From positions 43,535-107,534 of the forward strand of contig JAUHXA010000015.1 of NCBI GenBank assembly GCA_030427245.1: 64,000 nt of DNA, read 5' to 3'. Positions 17,799 through 26,390 of this stretch are shown piece after piece. This DNA comes from Bacteroidia bacterium (GTDB taxonomy: Bacteria; Bacteroidota; Bacteroidia; Chitinophagales; UBA2359). The position numbers were made by a program, and so were the translations under genes. The notes beneath the pieces were generated by a model, which saw only the letters and a list, made by a program, of their open reading frames with translations, was not told the origin of the DNA and ran no database searches. Each line of letters begins with the position of its first letter. Position 1 is the stretch's first letter.

Positions 17799-19148
17799 AT
17801 GAAGGAAAACCAATTTATGCCAAAATCTTACCTCCGCAAAGGCATCAGTGCCTCCTTTTTGATTCAAATTGCCGCTTTGGTGATTGGGTTTGGCAGCAGT
17901 TGGTTGTTGGCGAAACTCATTGGTGCAGAAGGGTATGGGGTTTACACCTACGTTTTTTCGTGGGTGACACTGTTGAGTGGCATCGCTTGGTTGGGGTTTG
18001 ATGATTTGTTGATTCGAGATGTGGCGATTTACCGCAGCAAAAAACGCCTTAATTTACTGAAAGGCTTGCTACAAACTGCTTTAGTGGCAACTGCAATAGC
18101 TGCCATTCTACTTACACTACTCGCCTATCTTGGTATAGAACTCCTCTCCTACTTTCAAACCTTTACAGGCTTCTCTTTCGACATTTCTTTTTTAACCGAT
18201 TCCTCAAAAAAACAAGCCCTGCTAATTGCCTTTGCTGCAATTTTGCCGATGACCTTGATGCTCATTCTGCAATTTGCTTTGGTGGGTGCGAAAGAAATAG
18301 TGAAAGCACAAATAGCTGAAAAGCTCTTCAAACCCATCACTTTTTTACTGGCAGTTTTGGGAATATACTATTGCAGTAATCGAGAAATCACTGCAATAGA
18401 AGTGGTGGAGGCAAATGTAGTGGTCATTTTTGCAGGCTGTTTGGTGGCTTATTTTTTCTTTCACCAAAAACTCCTTGTTCCTTATCGAAGCATGAAAGCG
18501 GAGTATCAACAGAAAGTTTGGTGGGCGGCTGCGGTGGGATTTGCTTTGGTGAATACGCTCAATTTGGTGTATATCAAGGCGGATGTGGTGATGTTGGGGA
18601 CAATTGCAGGAGCAGAATCAGTGGGCGTTTATAGCATTGCCTCAAAGTTTTCGGAGTTGTTGCGGTTTTTCTTGGCGATTGTGTATTTGGTGGTCAGTCC
18701 GATGATTGCGGATATGTGGGCGGCTGGTAAATTGGAGGAATTGCAGGTTTTGGCGACTCGAAGTGCGAGAGGTGTTTTGGTTTTGGCATTGCCGATGGTG
18801 GTGGTGTTTTGGTTTTTGGGAGAATGGATATTGGGCTTTTATGGTGTAGAATTTAGGGCGGGTTATCGTGCTTTGTTGATTTTAAGTCTTGGTCAATTGT
18901 TCAATTTGGCTTGTGGAATTGGGGCAAATCTGCTGCTGATGACGGGGCATGAACGAGCGACTTTTTGGGGTTTGCTGTTGAGTACGGTGGTGAATCTTTT
19001 CTTCAATGCGCTGTTGATTCCTTCGATGGGCATGAATGGGGCGGCAATTGCTACGGTTTTGGGAGTGGTGGTTTGGAATGTGATTTTGTTGATTTTGGTG
19101 TGGCGAAAGTTGGGAATTGATGCTTCGGTATTAGGATTGAAAAAATAG
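17799..19148 (+). CDS. Polysaccharide flippase (Wzx/MOP superfamily)
   Basis: The 449-residue integral membrane protein has about 12-14 hydrophobic segments. Its N-terminal motif LRKGISASFLIQIAALVIGFGSSWLLAKLIGAEGYGVYTYVFSW is typical of MOP-family O-antigen and polysaccharide flippases, which move lipid-linked sugars across the inner membrane. The frame is open from 17742, but that ATG lies inside the preceding terminator hairpin, so I use the ATG at 17799 (MKENQFMPK); 17817 (MPKSYLRKG) is also possible. A family 2 glycosyltransferase gene follows 228 bp downstream, consistent with a small surface-glycan locus. Confidence 0.9.
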   Translation: MKENQFMPKSYLRKGISASFLIQIAALVIGFGSSWLLAKLIGAEGYGVYTYVFSWVTLLSGIAWLGFDDLLIRDVAIYRSKKRLNLLKGLLQTALVATAIAAILLTLLAYLGIELLSYFQTFTGFSFDISFLTDSSKKQALLIAFAAILPMTLMLILQFALVGAKEIVKAQIAEKLFKPITFLLAVLGIYYCSNREITAIEVVEANVVVIFAGCLVAYFFFHQKLLVPYRSMKAEYQQKVWWAAAVGFALVNTLNLVYIKADVVMLGTIAGAESVGVYSIASKFSELLRFFLAIVYLVVSPMIADMWAAGKLEELQVLATRSARGVLVLALPMVVVFWFLGEWILGFYGVEFRAGYRALLILSLGQLFNLACGIGANLLLMTGHERATFWGLLLSTVVNLFFNALLIPSMGMNGAAIATVLGVVVWNVILLILVWRKLGIDASVLGLKK

Positions 19149-19177
19149 GCATAGTTTTTTCTTGTTATTTGGTACAA

Positions 19178-19209
19178 TGAACAGGAATTTAGGTTTTCGT
19201 AAGAATTTT
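19178..19209. repeat. Degenerate copy of the 8405 repeat arm
   Basis: TGAACAGGAATTTAGG and the following TTTTCG and GAATTTT match the left arm of the nested inverted repeat at 8399-8429, apart from a one-base indel and a few substitutions. It lies in the spacer between the flippase and glycosyltransferase genes. Confidence 0.55.
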
Positions 19210-19376
19210 CTTTTGGTTCATTTCACTTTTACTCTCCCCTTCAAATCTTTTCTTTAAACAATCTTTTTCGATAACAGCGGAATGTTCTTGTGACTCCTAC
19301 GGAATTGCGGAAAACACAAGCCAAACAATGAATGTCCTCAATTCGCTGCAATGAAAAAACCTAAAATAAGAATACC

Positions 19377-20555
19377 ATGATAACAGCACTACAAATCATT
19401 TTTTGGATAAGCGTCTTTCTCGTTGTCTATACATACATTGGGTATGGATTCATTTTGTTTTTGATGGTCAAAATCAAACGGATGTTGGGTTGGAGTGATG
19501 TGATTCCCGAAAAACCGACCGAATTTCCAGAAGTTACCTTTGTCGTGGCTGCCTACAATGAGCAAGATTGGATTGTCGACAAAATCAACAATACCTTGGA
19601 TTTGGAATATCCAAAAGACAAAATCAAATACTTTTTTGTAACAGATGGCTCGAATGACCGCACGCCCGAAATCATCCAACAATATCCTCAAATCAAACTC
19701 TTTCACCGACCCGAAAGAGCTGGTAAAATTGCAGCTGTGGAGCGCATTATGGAATTTGTGGAGACTCCGATTGTGATTTATACAGATGCCAATACGATGG
19801 TGAACAAAGAAGCGATTTACAACATCGTCCGACACTACGAAAACCCCAAAGTGGGTGCTGTGGCTGGTGAAAAGCGCATTTCTATGAACGCTGAAGATGC
19901 GGCAAATGCGGCGGGTGAGGGCATTTATTGGAAATATGAATCTTCGCTAAAGCGTTGGGATTCTGAATTGTATTCGGTTGTGGGTGCGGCTGGTGAATTG
20001 TTTTCTTTGCGGACGGAAATGTATGAAGCTGTGCCGAAAGATACGATTATTGAAGATTTTTACATGACCCTACGCATTGCTCAAAAAGGCTACAAAGTTC
20101 GCTATGAACCGAATGCGTATGCGGTGGAAGGTCCTTCTGCTTCGGTCAAGGAAGAATTGAAGCGCAAAATTCGGATTGCAGCAGGTGGTATTCAAGCGAT
20201 TGTACGACTTGCGCCTTTGTTGAATATTTTCAAATATGGTATGCTGACCTTTCAGTATGTTTCGCATCGGGTATTGCGTTGGACTTTAGCTCCTTTGGTT
20301 TTGCCTTTGATTTTGGCAACGAATATTGCTTTGGCGGTGAATGTGGGCGGAATGTATTCGGCTATTTTGATGCTGCAAGTCTTGTTTTATGCTTTTGCTG
20401 CAATGGGTTATCTATTTGAGCAAAAGAAAATCAAGGTGAAAGCGTTTTTTGTGCCTTACTATTTCTGTATCATGAACTATGCCGTTTATCGTGGTTTTAT
20501 GCGAAACTGGGCAGGTTCGCAGTCGGTGATGTGGGAGAAGGCGAAAAGAGCTTGA
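19377..20555 (+). CDS. Membrane glycosyltransferase family 2 (cellulose synthase-like)
   Basis: The 392-residue protein has an N-terminal membrane segment (about 5-28), a GT-A catalytic domain (about 48-270) and two or three C-terminal membrane segments (about 290-375). Catalytic landmarks are VVAAYNEQD, FVTDGSNDRT, the metal-binding DANT (IYTDANTMV), GAAGELFSLR and the acidic IIEDFYMTLR, followed by the basic ELKRKIRIAAGG. It uses a nucleotide sugar to extend a glycan at the inner membrane. The usual Q/RxxRW motif is replaced by a KIRIAAGGIQAIVR sequence, as in GT2 enzymes outside the true cellulose synthases. It probably works with the upstream flippase. Confidence 0.9.
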   Translation: MITALQIIFWISVFLVVYTYIGYGFILFLMVKIKRMLGWSDVIPEKPTEFPEVTFVVAAYNEQDWIVDKINNTLDLEYPKDKIKYFFVTDGSNDRTPEIIQQYPQIKLFHRPERAGKIAAVERIMEFVETPIVIYTDANTMVNKEAIYNIVRHYENPKVGAVAGEKRISMNAEDAANAAGEGIYWKYESSLKRWDSELYSVVGAAGELFSLRTEMYEAVPKDTIIEDFYMTLRIAQKGYKVRYEPNAYAVEGPSASVKEELKRKIRIAAGGIQAIVRLAPLLNIFKYGMLTFQYVSHRVLRWTLAPLVLPLILATNIALAVNVGGMYSAILMLQVLFYAFAAMGYLFEQKKIKVKAFFVPYYFCIMNYAVYRGFMRNWAGSQSVMWEKAKRA

Positions 20556-20646
20556 TAAACTTCAAATTCAAGGCTGCACTGGATTTGAGTGGGTTTGCAG
20601 TTGGTAATGTGGGATTTATTAAATTGTGAAATTGCAATCCGAACTC

Positions 20647-23600
20647 CTATGTTTTTCCCACAAACTCCTCTACCTCCAACAACCGTTTATGCGCCTGTTT
20701 CACCGTATGAATGTTATCAAATACCAGTAAAAAATACTGCTTACTTTGCTTGAAGTAAGCCCGTTTGCCCGCATGCTGGGCAAATTTGAGGATGTTCGCA
20801 AAGGTCGGAGATTGGTAATAAGGCGATGACTGATTCGATACAAAATAGCCTCGAAGTTTGCGGTTCTTGAAGATGATGCGCTCAAAACCCAATCGTTTGG
20901 CAATCCATCGAAGCTGAACCGCTTGCAACAATTCCTTGACAGGCGTAGGCAAAGGACCAAATCGGTCTTTTAAGTTTTTGGCAAACTGCCTCAGTTCCTC
21001 CTCCTTTTCGATGTTGTCCAATTCCGTATAAAGCTGCAAACGCTCATCCACACTGTTCACATAGTCATCGGGAATCAAAATCTCCAAATCCGTATCAATC
21101 TGACAATCCTGTACAAACTCCTTCTTTTCGATGATTTCCTCTTGAAAAACCTCTTTGAAGTCCGTTTCCTTCAATTCTTGAATCGCTTCCTGCAAGATTT
21201 TTTGGTAAGTATTGAAGCCAATGTCTGCAATAAAACCGCTTTGTTCACCTCCCAACAAATTACCCGAACCACGAATGTCCAAATCTCGCATCGCTATTTT
21301 GATACCGCTTCCCAAATCCGCAAACTCTTCAATCGCTTGCAGACGTTTGCGAGAATCGTCAGGTAAACTGAATATCGGTGGCGAAATAAGGTAACAAAAC
21401 GCCTTTCGATTCGAGCGGCCAACACGCCCCCGCAATTGATGCAAATCACTCAATCCAAAGAAATGAGCGTTGTTGATAATCATCGTATTGGCATTTGGAA
21501 TGTCCAATCCTGCCTCTACAATGTTGGTCGAAACCAATACATTGAACTTTCCTTCAATAAACGCCAACAACTTTTCCTCCAGCGTCTTATTGTCCATCTG
21601 ACCATGCGCCATACCCACATCCGCATCAGGACAAAGATTCTTGATCATCACCATCACATCCTTCAAATCCTTCACCCGATTGTGGATAAAAAACACCTGC
21701 CCTCCTCTGTAAATTTCATAGTTGATTGCCTCTCGAATCTTCTCATTCTCAAAGCGAATCACCTCCGTTTCGACAGGTTGACGGTTGGGAGGCGGTGTGC
21801 GAATGACCGACAAATCTCGTGCATTCATGAGTGAAAATTGCAGAGTGCGAGGAATGGGTGTTGCAGTCAAAATCAAGGTATCTACATTCACCTTCAAGCT
21901 CCGCAATTTTTCCTTTGCAGCCACGCCAAATTTTTGCTCTTCGTCAATAATCAACAAACCCAAATCTTTGAATTTGACCGTTTTGCCGAGAAGTGCATGA
22001 GTGCCAATGATGATGTCGACTTTACCTTCAGCGAGCTGCTTTAGTGTTTCTTTTTTCTGTTTAGCAGTTTTGAAACGGTTGAGGTAATCCACCCTTGTAG
22101 GGAAATCCCGAAGCCGTTCCCGAAATGTTTGGTAGTGCTGCAATGCCAAAATCGTGGTCGGCACCAAAATAGCAACTTGTTTGTTGTCCGCCACTGCTTT
22201 AGCTGCTGCCCGTACTGCAATTTCCGTTTTGCCAAAACCCACATCTCCACAAACCAGCCTATCCATCGGATTGTCTTTTTCCATGTCCGCCTTCACATCT
22301 TGCGTTGCAGACAACTGGTCGGGTGTATCTTCATAAATAAACGAAGCCTCCAATTCGGTTTGCATATAGGTGTCGGGTGCAAAAGCAAACCCCTTGCTCG
22401 CCTTACGTTTGGCGTAGAGTTTTATTAAATCGGCTGCAATGTCCTTAATTTTTTTCTTGGCTTTGCGCTTCACCGCCGCCCACGCATCCGAACCCAATTT
22501 GTTAACTTTGGGCTTGCGGCCATCTCGCCCCACATACTTCGCTACTTTATGCAAAGAGTTGATATTCACATACAGAATATCCTTATCCTTGTACAAAATC
22601 CGCATCACCTCCTGCATCTGACCATTTACTTCAATTTTCTTCAATCCCGTATACTCCCCTACTCCGTGGTCAATATGTGTCACATAATCCCCTGGCTTCA
22701 ACTCCTTCAAAAGCTTTACACTCATCGCTTTTTTCTTCGAGTAGCCTTCCTTGACTTGGTACTTGTAGAAGCGTTCAAAAATTTGATGGTCGGTATAACA
22801 AGCGATTTTCAAATCCAAATCCAAAAAACCTTGGTGAATACTTTGAGCAACGTAACTCACTTGTACCTCTTCACCGATGTCTTCAAAAATACTCTCAAAA
22901 CGTCGAATTTGGCGAGGCTGCTCTGCAAAGATGATGTTTTGAATCCCCTCTTGGTCGTTGTTTTGCAGGTCTTTGATGAGCATCTGAAAGTTCTTGCTGA
23001 AAACAGGTTGCGGATAAGCTTTGTACTCATAAGTTTCAACCTCGTTGCCCTTTCTTCCCAAATACGCATGTAGCCCAAATTCGATAATCGAGAAATCCAG
23101 TAAGTCGTGTAATAACTGCTTGGAATGAACAAAACTATTCTCCTCTGCACTCCCAAAAACCATGCTTTCTTCGTTCGCCGTTATGCCTTTTTCCTTCAAT
23201 TCTTTAGCGATAGCAAGAGCTTTGTCATAACATTTTTGGTTGATAACCAAGACTCCTTCCATGTCTTTGACCCAAATCGTGGTATTGCTCGGCAACAATT
23301 TAAAGAACGAAGTTTTGTCCTTACCATCGAATTGGGTTTGGATATTGGGAACAATGGTGACGTGATTGATTTTTTTGGTGGACAACTGCGAAAGTGGGTC
23401 AAAAACCCGAATGGATTCTATTTCTTCTCCAAACAATTCCACTCGATAAGGTAGGTCATTTCCAAACGAAAAAATATCTGCAATATCCCCTCTCACCGAA
23501 AACTGACCAGGTTCATACACAAAATCGGTATGCACAAATCCACAATCTACCAAGAGTTCGATAATGAAATTGACCTCCATGTTTTCGCCCACCTTCAAAT

Positions 23601-24036
23601 GGATTATTTTTTCGTCCAAAGCTTTGTGACTCACCAGTTTTTCAAACAATGCCTCTGGATAAGTCACCAACAATTCGCCTGTCGTTTCACTTGCTATCAA
23701 TCGTCCCAGAGTTTCGGTTCGGAGTAGGACATTGTTTTTGTTGATTTCCTCAAATTTGCCTGGCTTTTTGAAGGAATCAGGGAAAAATAGGATGTCTTTT
23801 TTGTCGAGGAGATTTTTGAGGTCATTCTGAAAATAAGCGGCTTCGTCTTTGTCTTGCAGTATAAAAACATGGTTTTGAGGAGCTTTTTTGTAAATCGCTG
23901 CCGCTACCATGCTATCCATCGAACCTGTCAAACCCTTCAAATGCAGCCTTGCATCGGCTAATACTTCAATGGAGGAAAGGATTTGTTCGGTGCGCTTGTC
24001 ACGCATATAATACTGCAATAGTTTTTCTAAATTCAT
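20647..24036 (-). CDS. mfd: Transcription-repair coupling factor
   Basis: The 1129-residue protein is a full-length Mfd. It has UvrB-like N-terminal domains (about 1-400), the RNA polymerase interaction domain beginning at KPGDYVTHIDHGVGEYTGL (about 455-540), a RecG-like helicase motor with Walker A GDVGFGKTE near residue 598 and the DEEQ box (LLIIDEEQKFG) near 697, motif III TATPIPRT, motif VI region QLRGRVGRS, and the C-terminal TRCF domain. It displaces stalled RNA polymerase and recruits UvrA for strand-specific repair. It is a single-gene unit with a promoter-like element upstream at 24206-24213. Confidence 0.97.
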   Translation of the reverse strand: MNLEKLLQYYMRDKRTEQILSSIEVLADARLHLKGLTGSMDSMVAAAIYKKAPQNHVFILQDKDEAAYFQNDLKNLLDKKDILFFPDSFKKPGKFEEINKNNVLLRTETLGRLIASETTGELLVTYPEALFEKLVSHKALDEKIIHLKVGENMEVNFIIELLVDCGFVHTDFVYEPGQFSVRGDIADIFSFGNDLPYRVELFGEEIESIRVFDPLSQLSTKKINHVTIVPNIQTQFDGKDKTSFFKLLPSNTTIWVKDMEGVLVINQKCYDKALAIAKELKEKGITANEESMVFGSAEENSFVHSKQLLHDLLDFSIIEFGLHAYLGRKGNEVETYEYKAYPQPVFSKNFQMLIKDLQNNDQEGIQNIIFAEQPRQIRRFESIFEDIGEEVQVSYVAQSIHQGFLDLDLKIACYTDHQIFERFYKYQVKEGYSKKKAMSVKLLKELKPGDYVTHIDHGVGEYTGLKKIEVNGQMQEVMRILYKDKDILYVNINSLHKVAKYVGRDGRKPKVNKLGSDAWAAVKRKAKKKIKDIAADLIKLYAKRKASKGFAFAPDTYMQTELEASFIYEDTPDQLSATQDVKADMEKDNPMDRLVCGDVGFGKTEIAVRAAAKAVADNKQVAILVPTTILALQHYQTFRERLRDFPTRVDYLNRFKTAKQKKETLKQLAEGKVDIIIGTHALLGKTVKFKDLGLLIIDEEQKFGVAAKEKLRSLKVNVDTLILTATPIPRTLQFSLMNARDLSVIRTPPPNRQPVETEVIRFENEKIREAINYEIYRGGQVFFIHNRVKDLKDVMVMIKNLCPDADVGMAHGQMDNKTLEEKLLAFIEGKFNVLVSTNIVEAGLDIPNANTMIINNAHFFGLSDLHQLRGRVGRSNRKAFCYLISPPIFSLPDDSRKRLQAIEEFADLGSGIKIAMRDLDIRGSGNLLGGEQSGFIADIGFNTYQKILQEAIQELKETDFKEVFQEEIIEKKEFVQDCQIDTDLEILIPDDYVNSVDERLQLYTELDNIEKEEELRQFAKNLKDRFGPLPTPVKELLQAVQLRWIAKRLGFERIIFKNRKLRGYFVSNQSSPYYQSPTFANILKFAQHAGKRAYFKQSKQYFLLVFDNIHTVKQAHKRLLEVEEFVGKT

Positions 24037-24205
24037 GGATGTATAACAGGAGATTTGTTGATTGGTTATGGGTGAACAACCTAAAACCTAAAATAAAAAG
24101 CATCTTCTATCGTGTCATTCCGAAGGAATCTCGTGTTTAAGAACGACTCAATTTATTACCAGTCGGATGCTTTTGAAAACCTAAATTAAATACTGTATTG
24201 TCGAG

Positions 24206-24213
24206 CAAAGTTA
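24206..24213 (-). promoter_or_regulatory. Promoter -10 element of mfd (TAACTTTG on the minus strand)
   Basis: The minus strand reads TAACTTTG, matching TAnnTTTG, 170 bp before the mfd start codon. The long leader holds no ORF that I can support. Confidence 0.45.
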
Positions 24214-24298
24214 ATGATAAAATGGGGAATGTGTCTTAGCTTGGTTTAACGATTCGAGGGAGGAAAGGTTTGAAGAATATCATCACTTCAAGTAGAGA

Positions 24299-24769
24299 TT
24301 AACCTCCATGGCTATTCACCATAAACATCAAAAGTTCTCTTGTATTCAAATTTATTTCCGTTCTCCAATAATTTGAACATCCATCTTGTGCTATTATAAA
24401 AGCCTCTGGAATATATTTCTTCTCAATCTCTCCATTGAACTTTTCTTCATCGTAAAAAGCATTGAGGTAAATTATTTTTTCTCCTTTTGAATTGAAGTAA
24501 CCTGCGTACTGTTTGCAGTATTTGTGCATATTGGAGTAAATATTAGGACAAGCAAAATCATCTTTATATTGGGTTTTTGTCCAAGCAGGCATATTGTCGT
24601 TCAATATTTTTTCTGTTTGTTTAACTTCGCTGATAGATGGAGTAAACTTTTCTTTTATGTCAATAAAATGCAAATAGGTAAGTTGTTCTTTCTTGAAAAT
24701 GTAGGTACAGTTGCTTTCATTCGCACAACTGCAGAATATTAACAATAGAATAATCGGCAAGTATTTCAT
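24299..24769 (-). CDS. Hypothetical lipoprotein
   Basis: The 156-residue protein has a lipoprotein signal (LLLIFCSC, Cys at about 14-15). It then carries a globular domain rich in Tyr, Lys and Asn with several cysteines (NCTYIF, FACPNIY, YCKQYAGYF, DGCSNYW) that could form disulfides after export. I do not recognise a family. The pattern KGEKIIYLNAFYDEEKF followed by IIAQDGCSNYWRTEINLNT looks like a small NTF2- or cystatin-like alpha/beta fold, but this is only an impression. It is isolated between mfd and the small-protein/HNH pair. Confidence 0.75.
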   Translation of the reverse strand: MKYLPIILLLIFCSCANESNCTYIFKKEQLTYLHFIDIKEKFTPSISEVKQTEKILNDNMPAWTKTQYKDDFACPNIYSNMHKYCKQYAGYFNSKGEKIIYLNAFYDEEKFNGEIEKKYIPEAFIIAQDGCSNYWRTEINLNTRELLMFMVNSHGG

Positions 24770-25031
24770 TTGTCGAATTTGAAGAGTACTAACGATGGTG
24801 TTTTTTCAGAAGAATGATTGTGTTTCTAAAGAATTTCATATTGTCAATTTTTTATTTGATTTAATGATTGAAGTACAAAGTGTAACTTTATTAGATTCTC
24901 AATCCACCTCCATCCCCCAATCCTTCACATTACACTCCTTGCTATCAAAACCAATTCTCACGAAAACAAGCTGTTTGGACGCATTCCCCTACAATCTTAC
25001 TCCTCAAAATCCTAATGATGAACTTCATAGA

Positions 25032-25478
25032 CTATATCCCTCGAATAATCCTCATCGCATCTCTATTAGGAAATACGCCTGCTTGAATAAGTAGTTGTCT
25101 TTCAGCAATTCGATTTGGATGATTCATTTCAAGTATTTTAATAGTTACTCTCCCTATATCTGTCTTAGGTCTAATCGTTGCATTCAAATAACCGAAATGG
25201 TCATTCCACTTATCAATACGTGGATTGTAGAAACGTATAAGGGCGAGATTTGGAAGTAGAACAGAACCTAAATCACTCCCTTTGTTGCGATTACAAAAAA
25301 GGCATGAATAGGCTAAGTTGTCTAAAGTAGTTTCTCCTCCATGTTTGATACTAATGATATGGTCAATTTGAAAAGAAAAGAAAGCTACTGCTTCTTGTAG
25401 CAAACAATATTCACACAGATTATTAGCTCTCTCTATAACTGAGAATCTGAGATTGGTAGGAATATATCTATTCGACAT
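25032..25478 (-). CDS. HNH endonuclease
   Basis: The 148-residue protein carries a compact HNH nuclease core: CEYCLLQ (about 25-31), the catalytic IDHIISIKHGGETTLDNLAYSC (about 45-66) and CLFCNRNKGSDLG. The two CxxC pairs would bind a structural zinc and the DH pair provides the catalytic metal site. The C-terminal third (IRFYNPRIDKWNDHFGYL...) is conserved in stand-alone HNH proteins of Bacteroidota and cyanobacteria. The frame extends to 25499, but MSNRYIP at 25478 is preferred because it lies one base after the stop codon of the upstream 76-residue gene, indicating translational coupling. The function is unknown. Confidence 0.88.
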   Translation of the reverse strand: MSNRYIPTNLRFSVIERANNLCEYCLLQEAVAFFSFQIDHIISIKHGGETTLDNLAYSCLFCNRNKGSDLGSVLLPNLALIRFYNPRIDKWNDHFGYLNATIRPKTDIGRVTIKILEMNHPNRIAERQLLIQAGVFPNRDAMRIIRGI

Positions 25479-25479
25479 T

Positions 25480-25710
25480 TTACAAAAGTTTGTAAGCACG
25501 GGCTTTAGCCAAGCGCATTAAGTGTTCGAGCATTAGATAATAATCCAGTTCCGATTTTTCATCAATGGATAAATTGGCGTTCTTTTCTTTGTAAAGTAAA
25601 TCCTCTAAACGCTGTTGAGTAGTAGCAGAGGGCTTGAAAGCAATTACTTTTTGTGGACTTATAGAAGCTATAAAATCCACCATTTCGTCATATACTGTTG
25701 CTGCTTGCAT
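25480..25710 (-). CDS. Small acidic partner protein of the HNH gene
   Basis: The 76-residue protein (MQAATVYDEMVDFIASISP...) has the pattern VIAFKPSATTQQRLEDLLYKEKNANLSIDEKSELDYYLMLEHLMRLAKARA. From memory, similar short proteins of the form FxPSxxxQxRxxxLLxKxxxxxLSxxExxELdxyxxLeHlMxLxKAxA occur widely in cyanobacteria and other bacteria directly before an HNH gene. It is mainly alpha-helical with no signal or membrane segment. The one-base gap to the HNH start suggests a two-gene module, possibly an antitoxin-like or chaperone-like partner; this is inference. Confidence 0.8.
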   Translation of the reverse strand: MQAATVYDEMVDFIASISPQKVIAFKPSATTQQRLEDLLYKEKNANLSIDEKSELDYYLMLEHLMRLAKARAYKLL

Positions 25711-26047
25711 GGTAAATTGGTTTGTTTAGATAAACAACACAAAAAGATAAGGAATCGTTTTTATTTTTCGCCTCTAAAATTCAACAGTATTTATATATTC
25801 TTCAAAATACAATACCCGATTAATCTCCGAAGGCTGAAACAAAAGTACCTTTACATCCTCCGCAAGTTTTTTAAAGTCAAAGGTTTGACAAACCTGTAAT
25901 AGGGCTTTTTATCAGTTAGTTTTCGTTTTCATGAAAAATAGTGTTTTACCACCTGAAAAGGAGTGAGTTGTTCTTTTTAGAAATTCCCAATCTAAAATTT
26001 CATTTCTGTTTTTCAGCAAAAACACTGAATTTTAGAACTAAAATGCA
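25711..26047. other. Gene-free AT-rich spacer
   Basis: No ORF with protein-like composition is present between the small-protein/HNH pair and the decayed T9SS fragment. The sequence is AT-rich and could be partly eroded coding sequence belonging to that fragment, but I cannot recognise any domain in the six frames. Confidence 0.5.
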
Positions 26048-26326
26048 ATGAAACTCCAAAAACATGCCTCCAAAAATAGACTTCATTGGAATAGGTGCTG
26101 CAAAATCACAGAACTACAGATTCCTTTGAATCATGTTGATGAGCAAACCTCGCCAACGATTGTAGTGAGAGACATCACAGGCAAAGAAGTGCTTCGGCAA
26201 GGACTCGAAAAAGGACAGACAAGTGTAGTCCTTAATACCACAAAATGAACACAAGGCTTGTACCTTTGTCATTTACTTGTAGAGGGAAATGTCTTTGAAC
26301 AGACCAAATTAATTGTTACTAAATAG
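26048..26326 (+). pseudogene. Remnant of a T9SS cargo gene (C-terminal sorting domain)
   Basis: The frame encodes a recognisable sorting-domain end: TIVVRDITGKEVLRQGLEKGQTSVVLNTTK, a TGA stop at 26246, then in the same frame TQGLYLCHLLVEGNVFEQTKLIVTK and a TAG at 26324. In intact domains this position usually holds Trp before the SGLY/TGLY motif, so the TGA looks like a TGG to TGA nonsense mutation. Upstream, the normal beta-sandwich start (PNP motif) is scrambled and no larger gene is attached. It is followed by a good terminator. I infer an old deletion that left only the 3' end. Confidence 0.8.
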
Positions 26327-26340
26327 TATTTATTGGTTGA

Positions 26341-26378
26341 AAAGTGTTGAGATTTTGCAAAATCTCGACACTTTTTTT
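26341..26378 (+). terminator. Rho-independent terminator of the decayed T9SS gene
   Basis: AAAGTGTTGAGATTTTG pairs with CAAAATCTCGACACTTT (17 bp, one G-T pair) and is followed by more T residues. It lies between the remnant and the start of the next T9SS gene at 26391, 12 bp upstream of that start. Confidence 0.85.
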
Positions 26379-26390
26379 AAAAAAGAAACA

